A stretch of 64,000 nt of DNA from positions 1 to 64,000 of the forward strand of contig NZ_JASLGE010000089.1 of assembly GCF_030150285.1 (NCBI RefSeq). The letters are read 5' to 3'. The notes under the pieces were generated by a model. The model saw only the letters and a list, made by a program, of their open reading frames with translations. It was not told the origin of the DNA and did not search any database. The position numbers and the translations under genes were made by a program. This document shows positions 44,580-52,917 of this stretch, in pieces (position 1 is the stretch's first letter; every line of letters starts with the position of its first letter). This DNA is from Pseudomonas sp. (GTDB lineage Bacteria > Pseudomonadota > Gammaproteobacteria > Pseudomonadales > Pseudomonadaceae).

Positions 44580-47497
44580 TGAAGTTCTGGGATAGCTTCG
44601 CAGCACCTCTGCGCACAGAACCTGACCTTGATGACGCTCAAGCCAGCGAAGCCGCCACTGAACGCTACTTCGAGCGCCTCGCGACGGCAGGCATTCCTTC
44701 CCCGGACAACTGGCACAACCTCAAGAAAAAACCGGCTACCACCGCCGACGTGGCCAAGCTGTACGACGTCAACGCGTCCTTCGTCGACCTGTTGCCCTGG
44801 GTCGACTACTTACCGGCAGAGAAAGCCATGCTGCTGGAGGACGGTGTTTCCCGCGCTGCATTCTTCGAACTGACGCCCATCGGCACCGAAGGCCGCGACC
44901 CCGAGTGGCTGCGCAAAGCCCGCGATGCGCTGGAAAACGCACTCCAGGACTCTTTTGATGAACTGGAAACCTCGCCTTGGGTCGTTCAGCTCTACGCCCA
45001 GGACGAAACCAATTGGGACGATTATTTGCAGCAACTGCACGACTACATTCAGCCCCGCGCACAAGGCACGGCGTTCACCGAGCTGTATCTGACGTTGATG
45101 AAGCAACACCTGGAGGCCATCTCCAAACCCGGCGGCCTATTCGAAGACACCGCCGTCAGCAAACTGCCCTGGAAAGGCCAGCAGCGCCGCGTACGGCTGG
45201 TCGTTTATCGCCGCATTCAGCGCACAGACCTGGACGTGCGCGGCCAGGCTCCCGGCCCCTATTTGAAAATCATCTGCGATCGCCTGACCGGAGGCCTGGC
45301 CAACGCCGGCATTAAAAGCCATCGCATGGATGGCCACGCGATCCGCCACTGGCTGATTCATTGGTTCAACCCGCGCCCTGACCACCTCGGGCCTGCGGAG
45401 GCCGACATCCGGCGTTTCTACGCCCTGGTGTGCAAAGAGGTGCCCATAGCCCAAGAAGACGAGTTGCCGCTGGCCAGCGGAACCGACTTTTCGCAAAACC
45501 TGCTCTACCGCGAGCCCGTGTCGGAACCCGACACCGGGCTGTGGTACTTCGACGATTTACCCCATCGCGTGGTGGTACTTGATCGCTTGCGCGAAGCGCC
45601 CAAGACCGGCCACCTGACGGGTGAAACCCTTAAGGGCGGCGATGCCCTCAATGCCCTGTTCGACAAAATGCCCGAAGACACCCTGCTGTGCATAACCCTG
45701 GTCATCACCCCACAAGACACACTGGACAGCCATCTGGAAAAGCTCTCACGCAAAGCCGTGGGCGATACCCAGGCCTCCATCCTCACCCGCGAAGACGTAA
45801 ACACCGCCCGCCAATTACTCGGCCGCAAGCACAAGCTCTACCGGGGCAGCGTGGCGTTTTACCTGCGCGGCCGTGATCGCGCGCAACTGCAGGAACGCAG
45901 CCTGCAACTCAGTACCGCCCTCCTCGGGGCAGGCATGGAGCCGGTTGACCCTCAGGATGAAGTCGCGCCGTTGAACACGTATTTACGCTGGCTGCCCGGC
46001 AACTTCGACCCCAACCAACGCCGCGCGCTGGACTGGTACACGCAATTGATGTTCGCTCAACACATTGCCAACCTCGCCCCCGTATGGGGCCGCTCAACGG
46101 GCACAGGCCACCCCGGCATTACGTTATTCAATCGCGGCGGTGCGCCGCTGACCTTCGATCCGCTGAATCGGCTCGATCGGCAAATGAACGCGCACCTCTT
46201 CATCTTTGGCCCCACCGGCTCAGGCAAATCCGCCACAGCGACCGGCATGCTCAGCCAGCTCGTGGCGATCTACCGGCCCCGCCTGTTTATCGTCGAAGCG
46301 GGTAACAGCTTTGGCTTGCTCGGGGATTTCGCTAAACGTCTGGGCCTGACGGTCAACCGCGTCCGCTTGGCACCGGGTTCCGGTGTCAGCCTTGCGCCCT
46401 TCGCGGACGCGGTGAAACTCATTGAGCCCAGCCATAACGTCAAAATCTTCAAGGCGGACGACCTCGAAGCCTCGGACGAACACCTGGCCAGCCAGACCGA
46501 AGACGAACAACGGGACATTCTGGGCGAGATGGAAATCACCGCCAGGCTGATGATCACCGGCGGTGAAGAAAAAGAAGACGCCCGCCTTACCCGCGCCGAC
46601 CGCAGCGCCATCCGCCAATGCATTCTCAACGCGGCGAAAAAATGTGTGGCCGAACAACGCATCGTCCTTCCCCAAGACATCCGCGAAGCCCTCCACGAAA
46701 CAGGCCTGGAACCCGGCATCCCGGCCGCTCGAAGCGCCCGTTTTCTGGAAATGGCTGAAGCCCTGTCCATGTTCTGCATGGGCAGCGAAGGCGAGATGTT
46801 CAACCGCCCCGGCACGCCCTGGCCAGAGGCGGATATCACCATCGTTGACCTGGCCACCTATGCGCGCGAGGGCTACAGTGCACAGATGGCCATCGCCTAT
46901 ATTTCGCTGCTCAACGCCGTCAACAACATCGCTGAACGGGACCAATTCAAAGGCCGCCCCCTGGTGTTTTTCACCGACGAAGGCCACATCCAACTGCGGG
47001 TGCCACTGCTCTCCCCGTACTCCGTCAAGATCACCAAAATGTGGCGAAAGCTGGGCGCGTGGTTCTGGATGGCGACCCAGAACGTCGACGACGTACCGCC
47101 CGAAGCCTCAGCCCTGCTCAACATGATCGAGTGGTGGATCTGCCTGAACATGCCCCCGGACGAAGTGGTGAAAATCGCCCGTTTCCGAGAACTGAGCTCG
47201 GCTCAAAAGTCGATGATGCTGTCCGCCCGCAAAGAAAGCGGCAAATTCACCGAAGGCGTCGTCCTCTCCAAAAGCCTGGAAATGCTCTTTCGCGCCGTAC
47301 CGCCCAGCCTGTTCCTGGCCTTGGCCATGACCGAACCGGAAGAGAAAAAACAACGCTACGACCTCATGCAAGCCACAGGCTGCAACGAACTCGACGCCGC
47401 CATAAACGTCGCCGCGACACTGGATCGCAGCCGCGGAATTGAACCCCACACCCTCACCTTTCCCGAACCCGACTCGGCCCTGGAGCCACCGGCATGA
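44579..47497 (+). CDS. traC: TraC, conjugative transfer ATPase (VirB4 family)
   Basis: 972 residues. N-terminal TraC/VirB4 domain (about 1-500) followed by the ATPase domain: Walker A GPTGSGKSATAT near 544, Walker B GRPLVFFTDEGH near 800, and later motifs MWRKLGAWFWMATQNVDD and MIEWWICLNM. It powers pilus biogenesis and substrate transfer at the inner membrane. Length is normal for the PFL_4706 family. ATG 44579 preferred over the TTG just before it. ATGA junction downstream. Confidence 0.93.
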   Translation: MKFWDSFAAPLRTEPDLDDAQASEAATERYFERLATAGIPSPDNWHNLKKKPATTADVAKLYDVNASFVDLLPWVDYLPAEKAMLLEDGVSRAAFFELTPIGTEGRDPEWLRKARDALENALQDSFDELETSPWVVQLYAQDETNWDDYLQQLHDYIQPRAQGTAFTELYLTLMKQHLEAISKPGGLFEDTAVSKLPWKGQQRRVRLVVYRRIQRTDLDVRGQAPGPYLKIICDRLTGGLANAGIKSHRMDGHAIRHWLIHWFNPRPDHLGPAEADIRRFYALVCKEVPIAQEDELPLASGTDFSQNLLYREPVSEPDTGLWYFDDLPHRVVVLDRLREAPKTGHLTGETLKGGDALNALFDKMPEDTLLCITLVITPQDTLDSHLEKLSRKAVGDTQASILTREDVNTARQLLGRKHKLYRGSVAFYLRGRDRAQLQERSLQLSTALLGAGMEPVDPQDEVAPLNTYLRWLPGNFDPNQRRALDWYTQLMFAQHIANLAPVWGRSTGTGHPGITLFNRGGAPLTFDPLNRLDRQMNAHLFIFGPTGSGKSATATGMLSQLVAIYRPRLFIVEAGNSFGLLGDFAKRLGLTVNRVRLAPGSGVSLAPFADAVKLIEPSHNVKIFKADDLEASDEHLASQTEDEQRDILGEMEITARLMITGGEEKEDARLTRADRSAIRQCILNAAKKCVAEQRIVLPQDIREALHETGLEPGIPAARSARFLEMAEALSMFCMGSEGEMFNRPGTPWPEADITIVDLATYAREGYSAQMAIAYISLLNAVNNIAERDQFKGRPLVFFTDEGHIQLRVPLLSPYSVKITKMWRKLGAWFWMATQNVDDVPPEASALLNMIEWWICLNMPPDEVVKIARFRELSSAQKSMMLSARKESGKFTEGVVLSKSLEMLFRAVPPSLFLALAMTEPEEKKQRYDLMQATGCNELDAAINVAATLDRSRGIEPHTLTFPEPDSALEPPA

Positions 47498-47787
47498 GAA
47501 CACTCAACACCCTGACCCAAAACTTGATCGAAAGCCTGACACAGTTGCTTCAACAGCCTGGCGAAGATGCCCTGCAAACATTGGAAGTGTGCGCGCCGGT
47601 GTTGATCGAACAACTCCAGGAAGTGCTCAACCGAGCCGTTGACCGTCGCGATATTCAAGGCCAATTACGGGCCGTGCTTGAAGGCTGGATGAGGGAGCAT
47701 CCGCAACCGTCAGAGGCAGAAGCCGCGTTGTTTGAGGCGTTGTGTCAACACGGGTTGGCAGTGAAGCGCTGTGATACCCCGGTTTGA
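47494..47787 (+). CDS. Unknown protein at the end of the second T4SS operon, 97 residues
   Basis: Small helical protein, acidic, opening MRTLNTLTQNLIESLTQLLQ and ending EALCQHGLAVKRC. It starts inside the traC stop (ATGA), so it is expressed with traC. No signal peptide. Not recognised; possibly a TraC accessory or regulatory protein. The terminator at 47922 ends the operon. Confidence 0.7.
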   Translation: MRTLNTLTQNLIESLTQLLQQPGEDALQTLEVCAPVLIEQLQEVLNRAVDRRDIQGQLRAVLEGWMREHPQPSEAEAALFEALCQHGLAVKRCDTPV

Positions 47788-47921
47788 GACCGTGTTGAAC
47801 CCGATTGCGCAAACGCTCCTGGCCAGCGCGCAGTTGCACTTAAGAATACTGAGGTTTACTCTCTTGCCTTCGCTGCACATTCAGCGAACGGGTTTGACGG
47901 CCCGAGCTCATACAGGCGCAC

Positions 47922-47955
47922 AGCGCCCACCATTCCAATAGCAGGCGCTTTTTTT
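47922..47955 (+). terminator. Terminator of the second T4SS operon
   Basis: AGCGCC, 16-base loop, GGCGCT, then a run of T; 135 bp after the last gene. Confidence 0.75.
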
Positions 47956-47982
47956 GTGCCCGCTTATATGTTTATGGCGGCT

Positions 47983-48108
47983 GTGTGTGGGAGACCTTCG
48001 GGTCTGCCGGGGTCCTGTATGCCCGGTCCGTCAACCTGCGCACAGCTGCCACCCTTATTCGTTTGACGGCGAACCGTGGCAGCTCCTCACATACAGGAGT
48101 AATGCCAG
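47983..48108 (+). promoter_or_regulatory. Structured RNA leader before the DUF3077 genes
   Basis: Four hairpins in 126 bases. AGACC-TTCG-GGTCT has a stable UUCG loop. CCGGG and CCCGG flank GTCCTGTATG. GCTGCCAC (48045-48052) pairs with GTGGCAGC (48076-48083). CTCCT (48083-48087) can pair with AGGAG (48095-48099), which is the ribosome site of the next ORF. The last two compete for the same bases at 48083, so they could form a switch. Confidence 0.6.
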
Positions 48109-48201
48109 ATGCACGCTCTCACTCCCTCTAGCAATCACTCAACGCGCACGATCAACCTGCCCAAAAGCCAACACCTCACTGCGAACCGAGGTGCCCTATG
48201 A
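48109..48201 (+). CDS. Leader ORF, 30 residues, coupled to the DUF3077 gene
   Basis: Reads MHALTPSSNHSTRTINLPKS and ends ANRGAL. AGGAG lies nine bases before the ATG and is sequestered by the leader hairpin. Its TGA overlaps the ATG of the DUF3077 gene (ATGA), so its translation probably controls the next gene. Too short to assign a fold. Confidence 0.6.
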   Translation: MHALTPSSNHSTRTINLPKSQHLTANRGAL

Positions 48202-48470
48202 ACGTCTCTCCGTTGATCAAAACCGTTGGCGGTGCCACCTTCGGCAAATGCAACGCACAGCACCAGCGTCTGTTCAGCGTCAATGCCGGCGTTTCGGGCG
48301 AAGAAGCCTTGCAGCACGCCTCTTTACTGCTGAACTGCGTCAACACGCTCTCGTACCTGGGTGCCATGGACGATGGCCACGAAACCCTGCGCTGGGCCTC
48401 GCACTACCTCAGTGAGATGGCCAAAGCGATCATCGACGACGTGACCTTGGGCCTTCAAGGCGTACCGTAA
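48198..48470 (+). CDS. DUF3077-family protein
   Basis: 90 residues. The core LFSVNAGVSGEEALQHASLLL and CVNTLSYLG matches the DUF3077 family of Pseudomonas, a small helical protein of unknown role common on genomic islands and in phage regions. Located behind a highly folded leader and a coupled 30-codon ORF, so it is probably under post-transcriptional control. Its end lies near the umuC end, convergent. Confidence 0.78.
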   Translation: MNVSPLIKTVGGATFGKCNAQHQRLFSVNAGVSGEEALQHASLLLNCVNTLSYLGAMDDGHETLRWASHYLSEMAKAIIDDVTLGLQGVP

Positions 48471-49807
48471 CAGGATGGGTTGGACAGCCCCATCGCTATT
48501 GGATGGGGTCGTGTCCTACGGTTAGAGGCACGACAACCGCCACAACTGATCCAGCCGGGCCGTATAGCTTGACTCATCATTGCCCTGCGCATGGCCCAAT
48601 CCGGGAGACTCGGCACGCTGGCAGCCCGCAGCGTGCCCCTGCCCCAACACGCATTAATCTGATCCGGAACGGCCATCACCCTGGTCGCCTCTGCCGGCTG
48701 ATTGACCGCAAACAGATCATCCGAGAAGTCGCCCGGGTGTCGCAGATCCATGAGCAACACCTCGGCTTTGCTGTATTTGAACTTGGGCTGAAAATCATGC
48801 TGGAGCGCATCGACTGCAGCCTTGGTCAGCAGCCGCACATCATCGGTCGGGTTCGGCAGCGGCAGCGTCACCACCACGCCCTTGGCGTACTTCGCTTCAT
48901 CCGGATTGAACATGCCGGTGCGAATGCTGACCCGGAGTTTCTTGCAGTAGGACTTTTGTGCCCGCAGCTTTTCCGAGGCGCGCATCATGTAGGTGGCCAC
49001 GGCCTCTTTGATCGGAGCCAGTTCTGTCAGCCTTTTGCCAAACATGCGGCTGCAACAGATTTCCTGCTTCGGAGGATACGGCTCATCGAGCTCCAGACAG
49101 GGCGTTCCGGCCAATTCGCGAGCGGTTTTCTCAATCACCACACTGAATTTTTTGCGCAACGTCCAAGGATCCGCCCTGGCCAGGTCCATCGCGGTTTTGA
49201 TGCCCATGCTTTCCAGGTGAACGGTCATACGCCGCCCTACTCCCCACACCTCAGACACCGCAGTATTTCGCAGCACCCAGGCGCGCTCAAAGTCACCACA
49301 CAGATTGACCACGCCTCCGGTGCGCGCCTGCAGGCGCTTGGCCGTGTGATTGGCCAGCTTGGCCAACGTCTTGGAGGGGCCGATCCCCACCCCGACAGGA
49401 ATCCCCGTGCACTTCAGGATCCTGGCGCGCAACGCCCGCCCCATCGCGGTAGCATCCAGAAGGCCCGTAAAGTCAGCAAAAGACTCATCGATGCTGTAAA
49501 CCTCCGCCGCTGGCACCATCGACTCAATCAAGCTCATCACCCGCTCGCTCATGTCGCCATACAGCGCGTAGTTCGAAGAGAACGCAATAATGCCGTGCTG
49601 CTCCAACCGCTGCTTGATCTGAAAATACGGCTCGCCCATTTTCACAAACGGCTTGGCGTCATAACTGCGGGCGATCACACAGCCATCGTTATTACTGAGC
49701 ACCACGATGGGGACTTTGGCCAAATCCGGCCTGAACACCCGCTCGCAACTGGCATAGAAACAGTTGCAGTCGATCAGCGCGAAAACCGGACTGGGCTTAG
49801 CGACCAT
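48455..49807 (-). CDS. umuC: UmuC/RulB-like Y-family DNA polymerase, frameshifted at the very C-terminus
   Basis: Error-prone polymerase V catalytic subunit (RulB type), acting in SOS mutagenesis with UmuD'. The N-terminal DCNCFYASCERVF and the catalytic YSIDESFAD are intact, as are the helix-hairpin-helix region (about 170-215) and the little-finger domain. From the family ending MSQSYTARLDQLWRLSCL only MSQ is kept: a one-base loss near 48569 (AGTCAAGCT where AGTCAAAGCT is expected) shifts the frame, replacing the last 15 residues and delaying the stop from 48522 to 48455. Polymerase function may survive; a clamp- or UmuD-binding end could be affected. Start ATG 49807 overlaps umuD. Confidence 0.88.
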   Translation of the reverse strand: MVAKPSPVFALIDCNCFYASCERVFRPDLAKVPIVVLSNNDGCVIARSYDAKPFVKMGEPYFQIKQRLEQHGIIAFSSNYALYGDMSERVMSLIESMVPAAEVYSIDESFADFTGLLDATAMGRALRARILKCTGIPVGVGIGPSKTLAKLANHTAKRLQARTGGVVNLCGDFERAWVLRNTAVSEVWGVGRRMTVHLESMGIKTAMDLARADPWTLRKKFSVVIEKTARELAGTPCLELDEPYPPKQEICCSRMFGKRLTELAPIKEAVATYMMRASEKLRAQKSYCKKLRVSIRTGMFNPDEAKYAKGVVVTLPLPNPTDDVRLLTKAAVDALQHDFQPKFKYSKAEVLLMDLRHPGDFSDDLFAVNQPAEATRVMAVPDQINACWGRGTLRAASVPSLPDWAMRRAMMSQAIRPGWISCGGCRASNRRTRPHPIAMGLSNPSCYGTP

Positions 49808-50225
49808 GGCTGCGCACACTGTGAGTCACCACACCCCAGATAGACAAATCATCCCCTTCCATCACATGCCGGTCCGGGTATTTGGGGTTCTCTGACTTGA
49901 GGATGACGTCTTTGCCTCGCATACAAAGACGCTTGCAGACGGGGTCATTGTTGAGCAACGCCACCACCACGTGGCCATGAATGGGCTCGACCGAACGATC
50001 GATCACCGCCAAATCCCTCGAAAAAATCCCGATCCCCTGCATGCTGTCGCCATCAATAGACGCCAGATAAACATGCAGCGCACGCACATTGAGCACTTGA
50101 TCCAGAGAAATCACCTGCTCGATATGATCCGCCGCCGGTGACGGAAACCCAGCCGGAATCTTGAACAAACACAGGGGAATAGGAACTCCGCCCTCCACCA
50201 AAGGACCCAATAATGTGTAGCTCAT
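49797..50225 (-). CDS. umuD: UmuD/RulA-like SOS mutagenesis protein
   Basis: 142 residues, LexA-like S24 self-cleaving protein. The catalytic Ser is in IDGDSMQGIG (about 59) and the Lys lies in the LNNDPVCKR region (about 96). The cleavage region is near FPSPAADHIE (about 28-37). After RecA-stimulated self-cleavage, UmuD' joins UmuC to form polymerase V. In P. syringae the pair is called rulAB and gives UV tolerance; rulB is a known ICE integration target, though here it looks like cargo. Overlaps umuC by 11 bases and follows a LexA box. Confidence 0.9.
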   Translation of the reverse strand: MSYTLLGPLVEGGVPIPLCLFKIPAGFPSPAADHIEQVISLDQVLNVRALHVYLASIDGDSMQGIGIFSRDLAVIDRSVEPIHGHVVVALLNNDPVCKRLCMRGKDVILKSENPKYPDRHVMEGDDLSIWGVVTHSVRSHGR

Positions 50226-50243
50226 GACCTGCGCCCTCGATTA

Positions 50244-50259
50244 CTGTACGAATATACAG
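50244..50259. promoter_or_regulatory. LexA (SOS) box between umuD and the SRAP gene
   Basis: CTGTACGAATATACAG matches the LexA consensus CTGT-N8-ACAG exactly, 19 bp before the umuD start. The SRAP gene lies on the other side, 115 bp away, and may share it. Confidence 0.9.
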
Positions 50260-50374
50260 TTAACAGCGTAGGGCAGATCCGAGCAATACGTCCGCATGAG
50301 ATTTAGACGAGAGGAACATCCCGTTTAATGCGTCTACGCTCCCTGCAGTCGCTAAAGCCCACGAGGTCCTCGCC

Positions 50375-51095
50375 ATGTGCGGACGATTTGTGCAGTACCG
50401 AGGCATCGCTGATTACTTGGACGTATTGGCCAGCGACAGAAAGATCGTCAGCGGGTATGACAACCACCCCATTGGCCGCTACAACATCGCCCCCTGCTCC
50501 CGCGTCAACATTCTTCATGGCGTGGAAGACGGGTTACGGATTGATCCCGTGCACTGGGGTCTGGGCAAAAGGCAAACGCCCGGACCCCATCAACGCCCGC
50601 GCAGAAACCGTCACCACCGGCAAATTCTTCAAACAACTGTGGCCCAATGGCCGTGCTTTGGTCATGGCAGATGGATGGTACGAGTGGGTCAAAGATCCGG
50701 ACGACCCGAAAAAGAAACAGCCCTACTTCATACGCTTGAAAAGCCAGGCGCCGATGTTTTTTGCAGCGCTTGCACAAGTGCATCCGGGGTTAGAGCCTCA
50801 TGACGGGGATGGCTTTGTGATCATCACCGCAGCGAGTGACCAAGGGATGGTTGATATTCATGATCGGCGGCCGCTGGTGTTTGCCCCGGAGTATGCTCGG
50901 GAATGGGTGGCGCGTGATTTGGATGCTGGGAGAGCTGAGGAATTGGATTTGGGCGGGTGCCAGGCTACTGAGGCGTTTGAGTGGTTTCGGGTTGGTAAGG
51001 AGGTGGGGAATGTGCGGAATGTGCGGAATGATAGGGCTAGATTGATTGTGCCGGTGGGGGATGAGCTACAAATGCATTTGATGACAATCCGATAA
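50375..51095 (+). pseudogene. yedK: SRAP (YedK/HMCES) protein, broken by a frameshift
   Basis: SRAP proteins cross-link to abasic sites in single-stranded DNA with the N-terminal Cys2. The frame opens correctly with MCGRFVQYR at 50375 and continues to RIDPVHWG near 50559. The rest (AKGKRPDPINARAETV, then MADGWYEW with the active-site Glu/His neighbours) is found in another frame ending at 51095. The expected family text WGWAPFWAKGK is reduced to WG-WAKGK, which suggests a deletion of about 11 bases at 50560. Without repair or frameshifting the protein is truncated at about 65 native residues. It faces umuDC across the LexA box. Confidence 0.82.
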
Positions 51096-51135
51096 CGGGC
51101 AATAAGTAGTCAGGTGCTTGGTATCTCATTTGCCG

Positions 51136-51372
51136 TCACGCCAGGGGCAAGAGCACATCGAACGCAGTGCCGTTCGCGGCTAAAGAGGTAACGTCAATTC
51201 GCCCACCATGCCCCACTACCAGTTCGTGAACTATGAAGAGTCCTAATCCAAGCACCTCCGAAGCGAATGGTGAGCTGTCTTGCTGATGGGAGTAGCGTCG
51301 ATCAGAGCTGAACAGGAGAGGTATCAAAGATTCAGGTATCGGCACACCGTTCAGGACGACGTTTTGAAAAGA
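51136..51372 (-). pseudogene. Histidine-kinase ATPase domain relic
   Basis: The reverse-strand frame gives about 78 residues with the end of a HATPase domain: VVLNGVPIPESLIPLLF, then GLGLFIVHELVVGHGGRIDV and GTAFDVLLPLA. These are the G1/G2 boxes of a sensor kinase. The rest of the kinase is absent and the upstream frame is closed by a stop at 51415-51417, so it is a fragment. The stretch 51373-51522 holds only the likely promoter of the next gene. Confidence 0.75.
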
Positions 51373-51522
51373 AGGTGAATGGGTAGCTTCAGGGGCGTAG
51401 AAAGCGATTGGCCATTAGTGGTAACGTTGAGAACGTCGTAATCAATCATCCTGTCTTACCTAAATTAGAAAGCGAAGCTAAGGGCCTTCGACCCCTATAG
51501 CGATTTAAGCAAGGAGCTTAAA

Positions 51523-52917
51523 TTGAACAGCGTAGTATATGACTTTGAAGACATACCGTTAATCATCCCAAATCTTTATGATCCGTATGAAAATAGTTAT
51601 TCTATATTAGTAGGCAGCAATGGGGTTGGAAAGAGTCGACTGCTGACGAACATTTCGGCAATGCTCGCTGAGCGTAATGATTTTACGGCTGACAACTATA
51701 TTAAGAAATATCGCGAGAGATACAACGGCGGTATTCCCAAAGTTATTACCGTTTCAACCAGCCCATTTGACACATTTAAGCTCCCCAAAAACAACAGTCC
51801 TTACGACGCCATACACTCCAACTACCGATATGTTGGAATGCGTGAAATGGGCTCCATGAGCTCTGGTTCAATCTCACTTATTTCTTCAGCAACAATTGGA
51901 ATACTTGACAAACTGCAATCAAAACAAGGTTTGCAGAAGCTGGCCAACGTATTCCGTGAGCTGAATTTCGAATCACGACTAGATTTCGTATTTAAATCTT
52001 TATTCCAGCCAGCAAATAGACATCGAGCAATATTCGACTCTGACATCACCATTTCAAGCGAATCAATTAACTTTTTCGAAAACAAATACAATATAAAATT
52101 TGACTCAAGAGGTGCATCAGCACTAGCCAATCTATCTCTAGATGAGTACGAATCTATCGATAACGCACTAGGTTATTTCATAACGTACTGTGTAAATAGA
52201 AAGCATATCACCCTAACAGTCAGTTATGAACATGGACTAGATTGGACACATACTTTCGGTGGGAGCATCCGAGGTAACGAACACCTGTTGGCGTGTACGA
52301 TAACACTGCTCAGACATGGCCTAATCAAGCTAATGGATCTCCGACTGGCTAAGCCAGACAATTACGACTTCTCATTGCGTCGAGCCAGTTCGGGTGAACA
52401 GTGCATGCTGGTTATCATGCTAGGAATCGCTGGTCACATTACAGACGAATCACAAGTATTTATTGACGAGCCTGAAATCAGCTTGCATCCCAAGTGGCAA
52501 GAACGCTTCATGAGTCTATTAATCAATGTGTTTTCAGATTATAGACGGTGCAATTTTTATATTGCCACACACTCGCCGCAAATAATCTCAAAGCTCAGCA
52601 GCACAAACTGCTTCATAACGTCACTAAGTAGACGCGAAATTTACAGCGCTTCCGATTTTAGGGAAAAGTCGGCAGACTACCAACTGGCCGAGTTGTTTGA
52701 TGCCCCAGGAAGCATGAACGAATATATCGTTCGATTGGCATTCAAGACTATGTCTAGCCTTCGCAAACATAAAAAGATCGATCAAGAGACCTACGACGAG
52801 CTTAGGAAGCTTAGTAAATTCGCAGATACATTAGATAGAAGCGAGCCTCTTTACGAACTAATAAATTCCGCACTCGAAATGGGTAGCCATTATGCCACTA
52901 ATCGCAAATCCCGTTAA
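51523..52917 (+). CDS. ptuA: PtuA-like AAA/ABC ATPase of a Septu-type defence pair
   Basis: 464 residues. Walker A VGSNGVGKSR (30-39), ABC signature SSGEQ (about 288-292), Walker B VFIDEPEISLHPKW (about 313-326) and switch His in ATHSPQI. This OLD/SMC-like ATPase next to an HNH gene is the Septu (PtuAB) arrangement; PtuA oligomers are thought to control the PtuB nuclease by nucleotide level. No reverse transcriptase or msr/msd is nearby, so it is not a retron. The start is TTG with AAGGAG eight bases upstream. The gene is clearly AT-rich compared with the ICE backbone. Confidence 0.82.
   Translation: MNSVVYDFEDIPLIIPNLYDPYENSYSILVGSNGVGKSRLLTNISAMLAERNDFTADNYIKKYRERYNGGIPKVITVSTSPFDTFKLPKNNSPYDAIHSNYRYVGMREMGSMSSGSISLISSATIGILDKLQSKQGLQKLANVFRELNFESRLDFVFKSLFQPANRHRAIFDSDITISSESINFFENKYNIKFDSRGASALANLSLDEYESIDNALGYFITYCVNRKHITLTVSYEHGLDWTHTFGGSIRGNEHLLACTITLLRHGLIKLMDLRLAKPDNYDFSLRRASSGEQCMLVIMLGIAGHITDESQVFIDEPEISLHPKWQERFMSLLINVFSDYRRCNFYIATHSPQIISKLSSTNCFITSLSRREIYSASDFREKSADYQLAELFDAPGSMNEYIVRLAFKTMSSLRKHKKIDQETYDELRKLSKFADTLDRSEPLYELINSALEMGSHYATNRKSR

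Noticed and set aside
48503..49843. Long forward ORF (446 codons) opposite umuC
   Set aside because: Mirror of the UmuC coding frame with skewed His/Arg-rich composition.
48455..50225. umuDC as the chromosomal rulAB integration site of the ICE
   Set aside because: rulB is a known ICE target, but umuC here is not split by the element and lies inside the T4SS region, so it is cargo.
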